Shown: one piece after another, positions 34,932-48,261 of the stretch
Layout of the letters: every line of letters starts with the position of its first letter
How positions within the stretch are numbered: position 1 is the stretch's first letter
Assembly (NCBI RefSeq): GCF_030272615.1
Contig: NC_081410.1
Location: 145,074,349-145,138,348 of the forward strand
DNA from: Cryptomeria japonica
Lineage: Eukaryota; Streptophyta; Pinopsida; Cupressales; Cupressaceae
Reading direction: 5' to 3'
DNA: 64,000 bases
Made by a program: the position numbers and the translations under genes
Notes under the pieces: generated by a model
Seen by the model: the letters and a program-made list of their open reading frames with translations, nothing else
The model's database searches: none
Told to the model about the DNA's origin: nothing

Positions 34932-37900
34932 TTAATTGATTTTGGGTATTCTTTTATTTATGAGCTTATTAGCTTGACAAGCTTGTCAGAGGCTATTAGA
35001 AGGAATTAAAGGTTGTTGATAGGCTTATGGGTTTGTAATGAATTTTTTATGTTAACTTTATTTTGTAAATCTGTGAGATTGGAAACCATGGATATTATCA
35101 ATGTGCTCTAAGTTGGGCATTGGAAGCTCATGATTTTGGATCTATGTGGAGTTAGTTATGGTTCAATAACCTGGAGCTCTTGTTTCATAATATATTGTAT
35201 CCTCCTATTTGATGATTTTGTTCCTTTACCTCGTGGTCATGTGTGGTGAGAAGGTATTCATGTTGGATGGGTATGAACATCCTAGTTACATGGAGAAACA
35301 CTGGCTATTTGGACTACAAAATGGAGTGCTTATGTTGGGTTCAAGGTTCTAGCCCATGGTTACATGAAAGCACTATAAGATTTAGAATTGACCTTTTTGT
35401 GAGATGTTGAGTTGACATGCTTCATATGTTTTAAGCTCTTAGAAAACTTGTTTTTCCTCTTGGGTTGCAATGTTCTCTCATTTTTATTTATTGGTTTGTA
35501 GAAGAACTGTGATTATTCTATTGTTTAGATAATATGTTTGATGTGAATGTATGGATTTCTAAGTGGATTTTTAAGAGGATTTTAAATTTATAGAGATGGT
35601 TTTGCAAGGTTTACATATTAACTAAAATACATGATTTGTAGATATGTAGATTATATTTAGGGTGTTCTGGATTAAGACAACTACAAGCTTGCATGGCTAC
35701 ATGGAAGGTTCTTATTGATGTATGGTTACTCTTATGTGGGTGTGTTGAAAAAAATGGATCTAGCATTAGTTCTACAGTTTGATTCTTAGAAATCCACATG
35801 TTATGTTTGATTATCTTTGTTCTGCATGATACTAATGTGGGGTTGAAGCTTTGAATTATTTGATATTACAGCATTGACTATGTATTTCTCCTTTAAGATG
35901 TTCCATATTTGTTGATCTTATAAATTTATTGATGAGGATTTGGTTCGGTAGGCCTCGTTGTTGGTCACCATTATTACATTAGTAGGTTGATTGTAGTGAA
36001 AAAAAAAAAATTTGGGAATACTTGGTATAGTTGTTCATTTGAATCTTAACAATAGAATATGGTGCATGAGAAGCTCTGTTCACTTTCAATAGAGTTTTGG
36101 TAATGATGTTGTTCATGATACCATGTATAACTTTATATTACTTTCAATGGAATCTTTATCAGCTACATAATATGTTATATCTTCTCTATTGTAAAATTTT
36201 GGTTCTAAGTTGTTGAACTATTATAGTGTGTAGTGAGTCATAGACAATATTTGATTAGAAGATGGATGATCTTTTATAGTGGGTGTTGGTGTCATTTGAA
36301 GATCTTGGATTATGCCTTCAATATATATTGAGGATTTTACATCTTTGGTTTTATTGACAAAGGATGTTCAATTGTATCTTTTTGGTTTGGAGATTATATT
36401 TTGACCCTTCCCTTTGAGATCTCTTGGTGTTGAGTTCTTTGATTGTGTTGTGGCCTTTAAGGATCTTCAATTAGGAGATGGTTATCATGATATTGGATAT
36501 CTTGGTTACACAGTATAGTGGAATCTTTAGTAGTGATGTGGATTCATCATTTAATGATGGATTGTCATCTTTATGTGGTTTGGAGATAATGACATCTTGT
36601 TTTGCCATGGAGGACTCTTGAGTCTTTGGTGAGGTGTAATTTTATGATATGTCCTTTGGAGCATATGATCTTCCTTTGAGAAGAAGTTAGATCATGATAT
36701 CATGTTTATGTTCTTGATTGTATGGCTGGAAATTTGACAATGGTTGTTGATTCTCTTTGTTTTTTATTATTATTCATTTGCTTTGAGCTTCATGATTTTG
36801 CAGGGTTCTATTTAAAGTTAGCATGGATTGATTGGTGGATGCCCGTGGAGACTAGAAAGACTTGATTCAAGCTATGAGATCTCATGTTTTTTGGGATTGT
36901 ATTGATATGGTTACTCTTTGATGAGGATTTCAGTAGAAAGATCAATGAGGCTACACCTAGTTATGGATGTGAATCTATTATAGACATGAAGAGAATAATT
37001 TAATTTTTTGTAAGCTTTATTGATTGATGTTGTATGCTCATGACAATATTGTATCTTTATCTTGGTCTAGTTGACAAGTGAATGATTTAAGAGGTATTTA
37101 TGACCTAGTTATCAGATGCATTCTTTATTTTTGTATCTTGTTTTCTCATGTGAGATAGTATTGAATATAATAGTTTTGAGGACTTGTTAAGAAGAAGGTA
37201 TAGATTTTATGGATTTTTCTTGTTCTCCTTGTTGTCAGTATTGAGATATGGATTTAGTTTTGAGGACTTGTTTGGAGAGGTACAATAATGTTTTGTGGAT
37301 TTGGGCATATTCCTTTTGTTGTGGGAATGGTTGATTTGTTTGATCTACCTTTTGTATGAAAGGTTTACATCTATTGTTGCCATGTTTCATTTGGTTTGAA
37401 TTTTAAAATGTCAATTTCCTTTTATTATGGAAATGGTGAAGGAGTTACTACCTTAACACATCTTAGTATGTATGTTAGCGTGGAACAAGGATATGATTTG
37501 ATTTCCAAGTTCTCTCTTTGGCCTTGTTCTTCTTCATCAGTGTTTTGTACTAACATGGTAGAGTATGATGAACTTGGGAGAGCTATGGACATTGCTGGTG
37601 AGAGAAGTAATGCAACATATTTGCTTGTAGGATTTGCAAATCAATGTATGTTTCCATGACACTATGTGATAAAGGAATTAGCCAGGTCCTCTACACTTGT
37701 GAAGTAATATTAAACATTACTCATGCAGTGGAATTTTCTGATTTATATATCTTGTTATCCTCTTTGATATCTTTGTTTGTTGATTACTAATATGATTATG
37801 AGTTTGCATGTATTAGTATTTAGATCTACGACTAATGTAGCTATGTGGACCGATCACCTATTCAGTTGTTGTGGGATGACTCAGATGTTAACTGTCTATA

Positions 37901-38224
37901 TCCATAAGATTATCTTAATGTTGATGCAATCTTTATTAGTTGGCATTGTTTGTGGTCATTTGTGCATTGGTATGTTGCATCCAGATAGGAGGAAAAATAT
38001 ATAGATACTTGATTGCAAATTTATAGATGATATGTTGATGGCATAAAGATTAATCTATGATGGTATACCGTGGTTTGAGGCATGATTACCTTGGATAAAT
38101 TCCAAAATTATTGTGGTTTCTATTCTAGGTGGTATGAGTATGACAGTTAATTAGAGCCTTTGTTATCATTTGAATCTAATGTTTATACTCATGTAAACAT
38201 TGGTGCAATTTTAAGTGATAGTTA
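34932..38224 (+). mobile_element. Internal region of the copia-like element, non-coding or fully decayed
   Basis: The 3.3 kb after the primer-binding site is T-rich with no long frame. The best pieces, 37396-37659 and 37777-38004, do not show protease, integrase, reverse transcriptase or RNase H motifs that I recognise. Either the coding region has decayed or the element never had one (LARD-like). Confidence 0.45.
38220..38224. repeat. Target-site duplication, left copy (AGTTA)
   Basis: It agrees in 4 of 5 bases with AGTTG at 40282-40286, flanking the nested element. Confidence 0.65.
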
Positions 38225-40281
38225 TGTTGGCAACAATGCAACAAACTGAGAGGGGGGGTGAATTGGTTTGCTCATAGACTCAACATAATTTAAACAAATT
38301 CAAATTTTATTATTAGCAATGAAAGCATAAACAATCACCACATCAATAACACACATAACACCAATATTTTTGACGTGGAAAACCCGGTTAAGGAAAAAAC
38401 CATGGTGGGAACCTACCCACAATGAGATAATATTGGGTTGTTAGGAGTAAATTTAAATATTACAATGGGGAACACACATGCATTTAGGCACACTGCCTAG
38501 AGCTCACTGCTCAAATAACAAGAAGGGCTAAAACCTTGAGGAAGACTCACTATCTTACAAAGATTGAACAACAATCTGGATTATATGAACTGTGAAAATA
38601 GCATCTCCCAATGCCTAATTACAATTTCGATTAAGTACATATACACAAACTCTGCTCTTTCCACTTCTTCACACTCTTTTGCACTTCTTCGTTGCTGCTA
38701 AAAGATCTATTCTATGATTCCACACGTCGATACATCTCTCAAATGAATATTACATACATTTATACAAATCATAAACCTATATTTCAAGGTCAGCTAAACC
38801 CTCAACACAAATTACAAAATAATAACCTCACATGCTACAACAACACATGCGGACCAAAATAATGTTGGCTAAGACATAGTTTGGACCCAAATCAATACCG
38901 CAACCAATAAAACACCTCCAACAATTATGCCTCGATCAACCACAACATGCTACAATTACCAAGAATGTCGTATAACATGAAGAACACCACCAGATCAAAA
39001 AAATGATCAATAACGCACACAAAAATCAATGCAAACTATCAACACGGATAGGATTTTATCTAGAAACATCCATGAGCAACATGAATTTCACCAAAAACAA
39101 CCACAACATCACCACTTACTGGAATCTCCATCATCAATATACCAAACCTCAAGAACACAAACCAAACTGACTGTCAAACTGAAATATTCACTTGCGGACT
39201 TCCAAATCATGAACCACCTGAATTGAGGACACATATGAATGTCCCAAACACTTCACCAAATCTGCAAACCAAGATAATGCAATTCCGGAGCAATGTGCAT
39301 CACAAACCAAAATATCGAATAACACGAACAATTGAATAACAAACCATAATACCGGATCTCACAACATGATCAAATCATCATGCAAACCTTTGAAACTTCT
39401 ATTGAATCAAGTAAACCTACATGTCTCAAAACCTATTAAACAATAACAACTCAACTGCAATACACTAACCAAACAAACTCATTTAATTTGACTGCAACAC
39501 TAGAATACACAGAAGAATATGTTGACATAAATGACAACACATCATTCCAACAAACTTCTCAATAATATCCCCCTTTGCATTGATGGCAACATATGAATGT
39601 GAAAACAGTCAATGCAAAGAAAGAAATCAACAACCAACAATCTCTCATAATTTTAAAAAATATCCCCCTAAGATTGTGTACACAGCTCAACATATTTCTC
39701 TCCCCCATAGGGTTTTTCACATGCTTATCTCCCCCTTTGACATCAATGAAAAAGGCATATACAACTCAAATCTTAATTCTCTACCCCTTGACACACACTC
39801 TAATAATTTTGAACATCTAAAAACAACATTGACTATTTCCCTTGAGTAGTAGCCTCACTCATCAATCTGGATCACAAGATTTCAAGAACAATAGATTCAC
39901 TTGTGGACTTCCATATCACAAACCATCTAAATTGAGGACACATGAATGTCCCAAACACTCTGCCAAATCCGCAAACCAAGATAATGCAATTTCGAAGCAA
40001 TGCAAAGCACAAACCAGAATACCAAATAACATGAACAACTGAATAACCAACCATGATACTGGATCTCACAACATGATCAAATCATCATGTGAACCTCTGA
40101 AACTTCTAGTGAATCAACTAAACATGCATATCTCAAAACCTATTAAACCAAAACAGCTCAATTGCAACACACTGACCAAACCAACTCATTTAATCTGACT
40201 ACAACACTGGAATATACATAAGAATATGTTGACATCAATGACAACACATCATTCCAACAAACTTCTCAATAATGTCCAACA
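38225..40281 (-). mobile_element. Nested minus-strand copia-like element, internally deleted
   Basis: Read on the minus strand the element starts TGTTGGACATTATTGAG at 40281 and ends TTGTTGCCAACA at 38225. A truncated 5' LTR (about 39890-40281) is homologous to 39186-39571. A short internal remnant (about 39572-39890) ends, on the minus strand, in GCAAAGGGGGAT, a polypurine tract. The full 3' LTR (38225-39571, about 1.35 kb) follows, with CCAATTCACCCCCCCTCTCA near its end and TTCCACGTCAAAAATATTGG about 110 bp before that. No coding sequence survives. Confidence 0.8.
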
Positions 40282-40286
40282 AGTTG
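40282..40286. repeat. Target-site duplication, right copy (AGTTG)
   Basis: Partner of 38220-38224 with one change. Confidence 0.65.
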
Positions 40287-40715
40287 ATATGTTTCACCTT
40301 GGCATATTCCCTATTTTTAGGTATCTTTTTGAAGTATGAGAGCATGGTGAAGATTCACATGGTACATGGGTGGCTAAGGGATCATTTGCTCTTGTTTATG
40401 ATTTTTATGGGTCTATTTACAATGTATGATGTCATGTGGGAGAAAGTTATGATTAAGGTGTCATCTACCTTGTAAATCCTATGGCATGTTTGCAAAATCC
40501 TTGGAAAGTGTCCTAATGTGCTTAGGGTGTATTGAGAAAATATTTTGTAATAATTATTCTCACTATTGTTTGTAAGTAATGCATTCATAAGGGGTGATAG
40601 ATTCCACTAGAAGTAGTAAAGGGAGGTTGTGAACATAACTTTTTTATTATTGTTTTCTCCACATGTGGACACCTAGAGTGAGATAATTAATGACTTGGGA
40701 AGTGGAGAAATGAGT
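40287..40715 (+). mobile_element. Continuation of the interrupted copia-like internal region
   Basis: After the nested insertion the outer element resumes. From 40448 to 40715 it matches 33838-34100, and it stops just before the polypurine tract, so the 3' LTR is missing. Confidence 0.6.
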
Positions 40716-43247
40716 ATAACAACATCCTTATGCTCCCCTTTGATCCAATTCATTCAAGCTTTAATAAATCTCCATAAATAATATTTTCCCTAAATTGCTA
40801 GAAAAAATAAAGAATTTTAGATTCTCCCAATTGATGAAGAATCTAGTTGCGAAACTTGGCCACATTGAGTGAAATACATATAAATATTTTGCAAAAAAAA
40901 TTGTACTACCTCTTAGGGATTTATGAAAATAATTATTTCCATAAAACTTCCTATGGAACCTTCAAAACAATGAACAATTAAATTTATTTTTTTTGTAATT
41001 TTGATCACACCAATGATTTCTTGATGTTGGGAGATGTCAAGAATCACCAAAATTGAAAAATAAAATTAAAATTATTTTTGGGTGATGCAGGATCATCTAT
41101 GGACAAGGATGCTCCTGCATCATCTTGTAATACAAGTAACGAGTTATATTCTTCAAACCCATTCCTTAGTTTCTATTTTCATCAAAAACTTTATATTGCA
41201 AACCTTTTCAAAAGGTTCCTTAGTTGCCAATTTTGTTTGTCTAGCCAAAATGCTTTTATTGAAATCAAATATTTTGGTTTTTACCAAGTTCTAAGTTTAA
41301 GTGATTTTCCTTTTTTTTGCAATTTCAACATTCTATTAATATATATTATAATATATACAATGCTATATGTGGACACTTAATTTTTCATGTCCCACATTGA
41401 CTTCCTATGTTCTAAATCCTTTCCTACATGCTTTAATTATTTTATCATCCATCAACAACTACCTAAACCTTTATGAAAAATAATTATATAAATTAATTAA
41501 TCCACTATTATTCCTTACCCTCATCTCTCAAACTCACAAATAACTTGATCTTGGCAATCCATTTACCTCTCAATCTCCACTTTTGATCTCTATTTTTTAC
41601 AAACCTATAAATTTCTTATCCTTTAGTCATTTTGATGATCAAATCCTAAGTTAATATTTTTTTCTATCAATGCAAACAACCGCATTTCAATCTTCATGAG
41701 AAAATCCACCTTTAGGTGCAACAAGAATCAAGTTTTGGTAAACCTATTTCAATTTCTTTAATTTTGTGTTTTTCAATTTCTTGCCTAAGCAAAGGTCTTA
41801 TTGAATATAGATTAATATTTTTAACTTATTGCTTGAAATATTTTTCTTAAATTTATATTTAATAATGAAATTTCTAGCATGTTTGGTGGGATGGCCTTGT
41901 CCCTACTAGCATTTGTTTGTAAGCATTTTGGTGCAGGAGCACCTAGTGCATTCGTGCCTCCATGAGGCCACTTTGACATATTTGCTTTGTTATGGTGTTT
42001 TGGTCTTGGAATAAGGTCTTTTAGACCGTTTTGTGTTTATTTGGACTAGGTTAGTGTCTTAGGAGGTTTTTTAAGTCATATATACAAACTTGTCCAAAGT
42101 TGCTAAAGTTGTCAAGCAACTTTCTTCTAAATGTGGTCCTAATGGACATTATATGGTTTTTGAGTGGTTGTAATTCAAAAGGTGGTTGCCAAAAATTGGA
42201 AAGGTTGGAAACACCTATAAATTTATTTTTTCCATCAACCACATGGTTGTTTGTTGAAGTTTTGAAGATCAAGCAATAAAATAAGCTCTATTTTCCCGCA
42301 TTTTTCCTTTTTTTGTCATAGTGCAATGAATTGTACAACAATGTACGATTATTTGATGGTGTAAGAAATCACTTGGCTAGATAGGAGGATAAATATAATT
42401 TCATTTTCAATTTTTTTGGTCCCATTTCATCAATATTTAAATATTTCATTGCCATTTTACTGAAAAACCCTCCAAAAACCCTAGGTTTAAGGGTTTGTGC
42501 ACAAAAATCATGAATTTTGGCCCATTCCACCGTTGAAGACTCTCAAACTCAGTGCAATATAGGTTTTTGGAGTAATTTAAATTTTTTTGGTGTTTTTAGG
42601 TTAGGTGGATGGATTTTGGTTGGGTTTTGTTGATGCCTAGCCTAATATCCTCATGTATTAGGCTTAGAAGTGATAGGTTGAAGGAGGGTTTTGTGAAATG
42701 GTGGTTGGATGACTATCCAAATTTGTACAAATTACATATTAATACTGTAGGAGACTTTTAATAATCCCTAGAGTGGAGGTTGGAATTTTGGAGTGAAGGA
42801 ACCACATAGTTGCCTTGGGAAACAAGCTTAATTAGGCCTAGTTATAGTATTACTAGTCAATTATTGAGGGTTATGTTCCAAAACAACCCTATCCAAATTT
42901 TAGATATGTGTTATAAGGGCTAAAAGGGTACTCCAAAATGAAATTAAATGCCAAATATCAGTTATATATCAATATTTATGGCCAAAAAGGTCAATTTGCT
43001 GCACTTTTAGGCCTAGTCCACTACGTAGTAGTCAAGATTTAAGCCTTATATTCTAAAACAAACTTGCCTCGTTCCTTGATATGTTTTTAAATGTGCAAAA
43101 GGGTATTAAAAAGTGGTTTTATTTTTTTGATATGAGACCTGGTGTGAGAATGATGCTCTATTGGCCTCTTCAAGAGGGCTACTAGGCTAGAGGCCTAATT
43201 GTAAAGGAAAGAGGATAAATCCATACTCCTAGGAAATAATAGGTGTT
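40716..43247. other. AT-rich DNA, possible LTR fragment at 41880-42320
   Basis: No supported gene. At 41880-42320 phrases such as CACCTATAAATTTATTTTTTCC and AAGCAATAAAATAAGCTC resemble the TATA and polyadenylation part of a plant LTR, without a second copy. GATGCAGGA (about 41084) and TCCTGCATC (about 41114) form a small inverted repeat. Confidence 0.35.
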
Positions 43248-44825
43248 TGTAATGTGGAAAAATTTCCTATGATTTCCACCCAAGAAATGGAACCTGCTAT
43301 ATTTTTAACGTAGGGACATTACATTCAAAAGAGGAAAGCGAATTCTCTAGATCCAGTCATAAATCAGATGAAGACTGAATGCTAAGTGAATTTGGGTTGA
43401 TAGGGTTTTCCTCTTTTGTAATTTTAAGTATTGAAATTAGGTAAAATACTAAAAAATGGAGGTAAAAGAATGAATACAATGAGCTGCGAATGTGCGATTT
43501 TCACATGCACTTGGATCTGAGTAATGTAAGTTGACTCGAACCTGTTCCTCAAAACTGCCTAAAAAGAGCAGAGGTCATGGCGCATCACACCAGTCTTTCA
43601 AACTCATCTCATGCCAAAGGGGGATGATTCGTCTTTGTGAATAAAGCTTAATCTAAAGAGTACAACTTTGTACCTATTTTCTGCACACAGAAAGAAGGGA
43701 AATATGTTGGGAGAAGGGGTTTGCCTAAGTCAAACCCCAGTTTAGAAATTAACCTTGAGTGAAATATTGCAAATGCTGGAAATAAATAATGGAAAGGTAT
43801 ACCTCAGATTTGCAATGACTGATAATGATGCTTTTCTTCTTGAATATAATCATATATGTTGTATGAAATGACATGAGCATGACAAAACCCTAACACACAC
43901 ATGCTTGCAAATGAATGATGTAAAACTGCTCCATAATGGTTGAATGAAAATGGTTGGTGTAGACTTGATGAATGCTTGAGAAGACTTAACATAATCTGCA
44001 CCTTCAATTCACAAGAAGCTCCTTCAATCTCTTGTTCATGGATCCTTCAAATGAGGAAAGGAAAGGTTATATGTATGAAACCCTAACATTTTTTTTAATC
44101 AAAGGATGACCTAGAAATGATATATTCTCACATCAAGTCAAGTTTGAACATTATAATACCACTAAATCAGTAGGGACCTATGTGATTAGCATCGGTCCGA
44201 TCGAATTTTTTCCAATTTTTTAGGGATACAAGGTATTGTGATTATAAGGTTATTCCAAAGCGGGTGTGATGATTAAATATGTTTAGATATGCGAAATCAA
44301 GCCTTGAAGATTGAAATAGGACATACTTAGGGATTTTGATGAATTAATTAATTGAAGGAATAAAAAGGGGTACACGTAGGGAAAAGAGCCCAATTTTATG
44401 ATGTGTGGAATGATAAAAGAAGACTTTAGATGCTTAAAGGGAATTTAAAATGATGCTCCCAATTATCCACTTATGTCTCTTGTGCCCAAATGAGAGGGGA
44501 AGACCTCCTTATGCACTTGCCCATTGTTAATTATGTTAATTTTCCAACATAGGCTCACATGGGGAAAGGCTTCTTGCCAAAATTTGGATAGGGCAAAGGG
44601 GTCAAAATGGACCCCAATTAGGAAGGACCAAGGCACCACACCTTGGTCCTACCTCGTAATTGGGCCAAGGTTAAGGGGGGTCTTACAAGATAAAATGATA
44701 TGATATGGCCATTATTGTATGGTGGAGGCATAAATAGGTATTTTTCAAGCGCGAAGATGTAGGCGCTAAGGTGAGAGCCCTAAACATAGTCCAAATTGTA
44801 AGAGAGTACAATTTAGGATGCTACA
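43248..44825 (-). mobile_element. Solo LTR of the minus-strand Ty3-gypsy family
   Basis: Read on the minus strand it starts TGTAGCATCCTAAATTGT at 44825 and ends at TTCCACATTACA (43248), the same termini as the LTRs of the element at 48262-55424. Long similarity to 48733-49010 is visible (GGGGTTTGCCTAAGTCAAAC; CACACACATGCTTGCA). Flanking bases are GTGTT (43243-43247) and CTGTT (44826-44830), a 4-of-5 target duplication. No internal region adjoins it. Confidence 0.75.
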
Positions 44826-47800
44826 CTGTTTAATTGTGTTGGAAACAAGTCTCTGATCCTCTACTCTGCATCATTTTTTTGGGTGTTTTGTGAGGTTTTT
44901 AGTGCATTTTTTAGAATCTTGGAGGTAATGCTTTATATATTGATAAATAAGTAATTTTTGCTTATACTCACATAGTTTTGATTAATATTTCATCAAGTTT
45001 GGATCTTTTGTTGCCTTTTAGGTTTTTAAAGTTTTTAAAAAAGCACTTCCTAAGCCATTCAAAATGATGGATTTTTTTATAAAATACCACATATTATAAA
45101 GTAAAACCACCCCTTTGCATTCCAAAACCACGAGTTATTTCTAGGAAATCACTAATAGTTATGGTGCTTTGCTAAAAATCATGCACTAGGCCCATCGAAA
45201 TCTACAACTATCTTTAAAAGCACATGTTTATGCACAAAATCACTCGTACACATGTTGAAATTGCTTAGGTAATCGTCAAATTGCAATTTTATATATCCTT
45301 TTTAAATTGTAGATATTTATATGCAAAACCATCATTTACTCTTAAAATTATTTTGTATCGATAACAAATTTGCACATATTATTTTTAACAATCATGCATA
45401 TTGTTGTTAAAAATCATAGTCATTGTTCATCTTATCAAAACATACTTTTCTTCAATTGAAATCATTTTATCTTCATTAGAATCACTTCATCCTATCATAT
45501 GCACTCTCAAAATTACCAATTGACATGTCGTTGTATCCCTTTTTCCCAAAATAGCACTTATTAAAACTAATGAGTTCACATTATCCACAATAGTAAGTTG
45601 GAAATAACTACATATATTAGGAAATATCATTTATTTAATATTTATATTATCTTGGCACAATTCACATCCCTCAAGAAAATAAATATTAAATTAATTATTA
45701 TTCTATTGGTTCCAACTCAAGAGGGGTGTTGGAATCTATTCCTTTTGTTAGTTGCCCTATCTTGTTTATTCCTCTCACCATATTGAACTTATTGAGGGTC
45801 CATAAAGAGTCCTATTTTAGTCCCTATAAAAATATGGCTTTAACAACTTTAGTAGGCATGTCATTTTCACAATTGCATCACTTCAACATAAAAATAAATA
45901 TATCCCGACACTCTTCTAAAATCTCTTATTCTATCTACTTAAGGAAAAAGAATTCTTATTTCCTATCATTGACTTGAAAATGATCCTAATCTTTGTCTAA
46001 AAATATTATTTTCATTTTTCACTAGTAGTTGGTCAATCTAGAAGATAATCCCATGAACCATCACATGGTTGAATCCTTCAATGTAGAAGAAAACTCTTCA
46101 ACATATGGTTATTAGTTTTATACTCATGCATTTGGCAAAGGACTTTGAAGTCAAAGAGAAATTGATATGGGTCCCTTGATGATAACCGTATAAGGTAGGC
46201 AGACTAGTAGGATAGATGTTTTTCATGGCTTTCATTTGTAATTGGGTTAATTATATAGGTAAACATTTTTTCTACCCTCCTTGCCTCTTCTCTATTATTG
46301 GTATCTATTTCCTTATTATATTTATTCATGAAGTTTACTTGGTTGATTTCTAGTATTTATTTTTTCTTACATTTTTTATTTGAAATCTTAGGAGGGTCCT
46401 AAATGACCAACTATTGTTGGCAAGTTTCTTCAACTACTACTTCTTTTTCTTTTCATATATTATTTTAATTTATAAAAGTTTACGGTTTAGGGGCTTTAGA
46501 AATGAATATTATGTGAGATCCTCTTTTTTTTACCATAGAAAAGAAAGAGGGCTTATTTTTTAGAGGGCTAATGATTTGAGTTCCTAATAACACCCTATAT
46601 AAAGAACACATGAATCCCAACAATGAAACAAAAACTATAGTGTGTCACTAGGTTTGGAACTTTGGTAAGTTAATCTTCATACTGACTAGGGTGATGCTCT
46701 AGGCTATCTACAATAGTAATACAAGAGTCGTATTCTAGAGCTAAATTTTAAACCAAATAATGAATGTTGATGCTTGAAAGGAAATTTTAACTAGAAAATT
46801 GTTGGAAGATTCTAATCTATGAAAATATTGATAATACATTCTAAAAAAAAAGGTTCAAACTCTATTATAATAAAATTGCAACAATTATGCATCATTTGGA
46901 ATACAATAAGGTATTGGTAGAGATAGTGTAGCAAATATTGATGAAGTTTTTGGTATACAAAATATAGAGTAAAATGAAAAATAAGAGGTGAGTATGGAGG
47001 AGATGATGAAAGTCTTTAATTTTGTTAATATCAGTGGTATCGATATGTGTATGTGTGGTGGTAATTGAGAAATAGGAGGAATATTTTTAGTGGAAAAGGA
47101 TGGATAGTGGTGGATTGAATTATATGAGAGAGGATGAGGATAAGAGAAGGCTTTGGAGAAGATGGATGGTTCATGATGAGTTAAAATCCATGAGAGGAAG
47201 AAGATGGTGGAGATGAATTTGGTAGAGAAGGTCACAGTAAAGTGGATAAAAATCCACAAAATGAGGTATAATTGATGACCAAACTTGGTGAAGTAGGATA
47301 GGTTTTATCTTAGCTAAATGTTGGAAGAGATGAATGATGAAACATTGTGATTTATTTATTATAGTGATAGAGTTTGTTGTATCTAGAAAAAAAATCTTTG
47401 CCAACATGTCCAATGCAAGAATACCTAGATCTCATGCAATCTCACATCACCAAAAATATTTGATGGTTTGTTTTTAAATGTTCACTTCCTTTTTAGTGTC
47501 TTTGTTATTTTGTGGCCCCATCTTCTTTCTTTTTAAAAAAAATTATAAGAAGTATAGAAGTTTATACACGTGTTTCAGATGAATAGTACTTAAAAATATT
47601 TTAGCTATTATGAGTCTTTTTCACAATTGTTTTTGTCTTAACCATATTATTGTAAGTATGTATATTAAGCTACTTCATAAAAATATAGTTTAAGAATGTA
47701 GTTTTTTTTTAATATCATGCCCAAAATTAAAATTTTAATTTGATAAATGATTATCATTTCTTTTTGCACTAAATAATCATTTCTTATTTGATATGTTTCT

Positions 47801-48256
47801 CTTTTAAATCTATCAGCTATCATTGAAAGTATTATATGTGTTTTCTAGTTTTTGGGGAAACAAGATTTAATTTATATCAACTATTATTATTGAAGAAATA
47901 TAAACAATATGGAGATTTTCTTCAGTACGCAATATATTTATCTTACATGGGAGGTGATTCTTGCGTAGTTTGTATTCCATCTATACTAGGCTTGTGACTT
48001 TTCATGCTCCTTCCTAGAGGCAATTTATCATCTAATTTTATTCTTCATATTTTGTTGCTATTCATTCTTAGCTATGTGAGTGTTTCATTTTATTCCTTGG
48101 CCATTTGAATCTTGTTGGTGGATTGCTAGGGCTACATAAACATTTTCATTTGGCATTATTTTCTTCCACATAGATATTGGTTATTCTAGTTTTGACTATT
48201 CTCTATGTTATTAAAAAGTGCTTATATACATTTCTTGTTATTCACATGAGTTCCTC
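44826..48256. other. AT-rich DNA without a recognisable gene
   Basis: Short frames at 45598-45977 and, on the minus strand, 46885-47413 are Ile/Phe/Ser-rich without family motifs. No array or element border is supported. Confidence 0.45.
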
Positions 48257-48261
48257 GGTTG
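48257..48261. repeat. Target-site duplication, left copy (GGTTG)
   Basis: Identical to 55425-55429, the other flank of the gypsy element. Confidence 0.85.

Noticed and set aside
40382-40588. Minus-strand frame repeated at 33854-34045
   Set aside because: It recurs only because both loci are copies of the same copia-like 3' internal DNA; it is antisense to the element.
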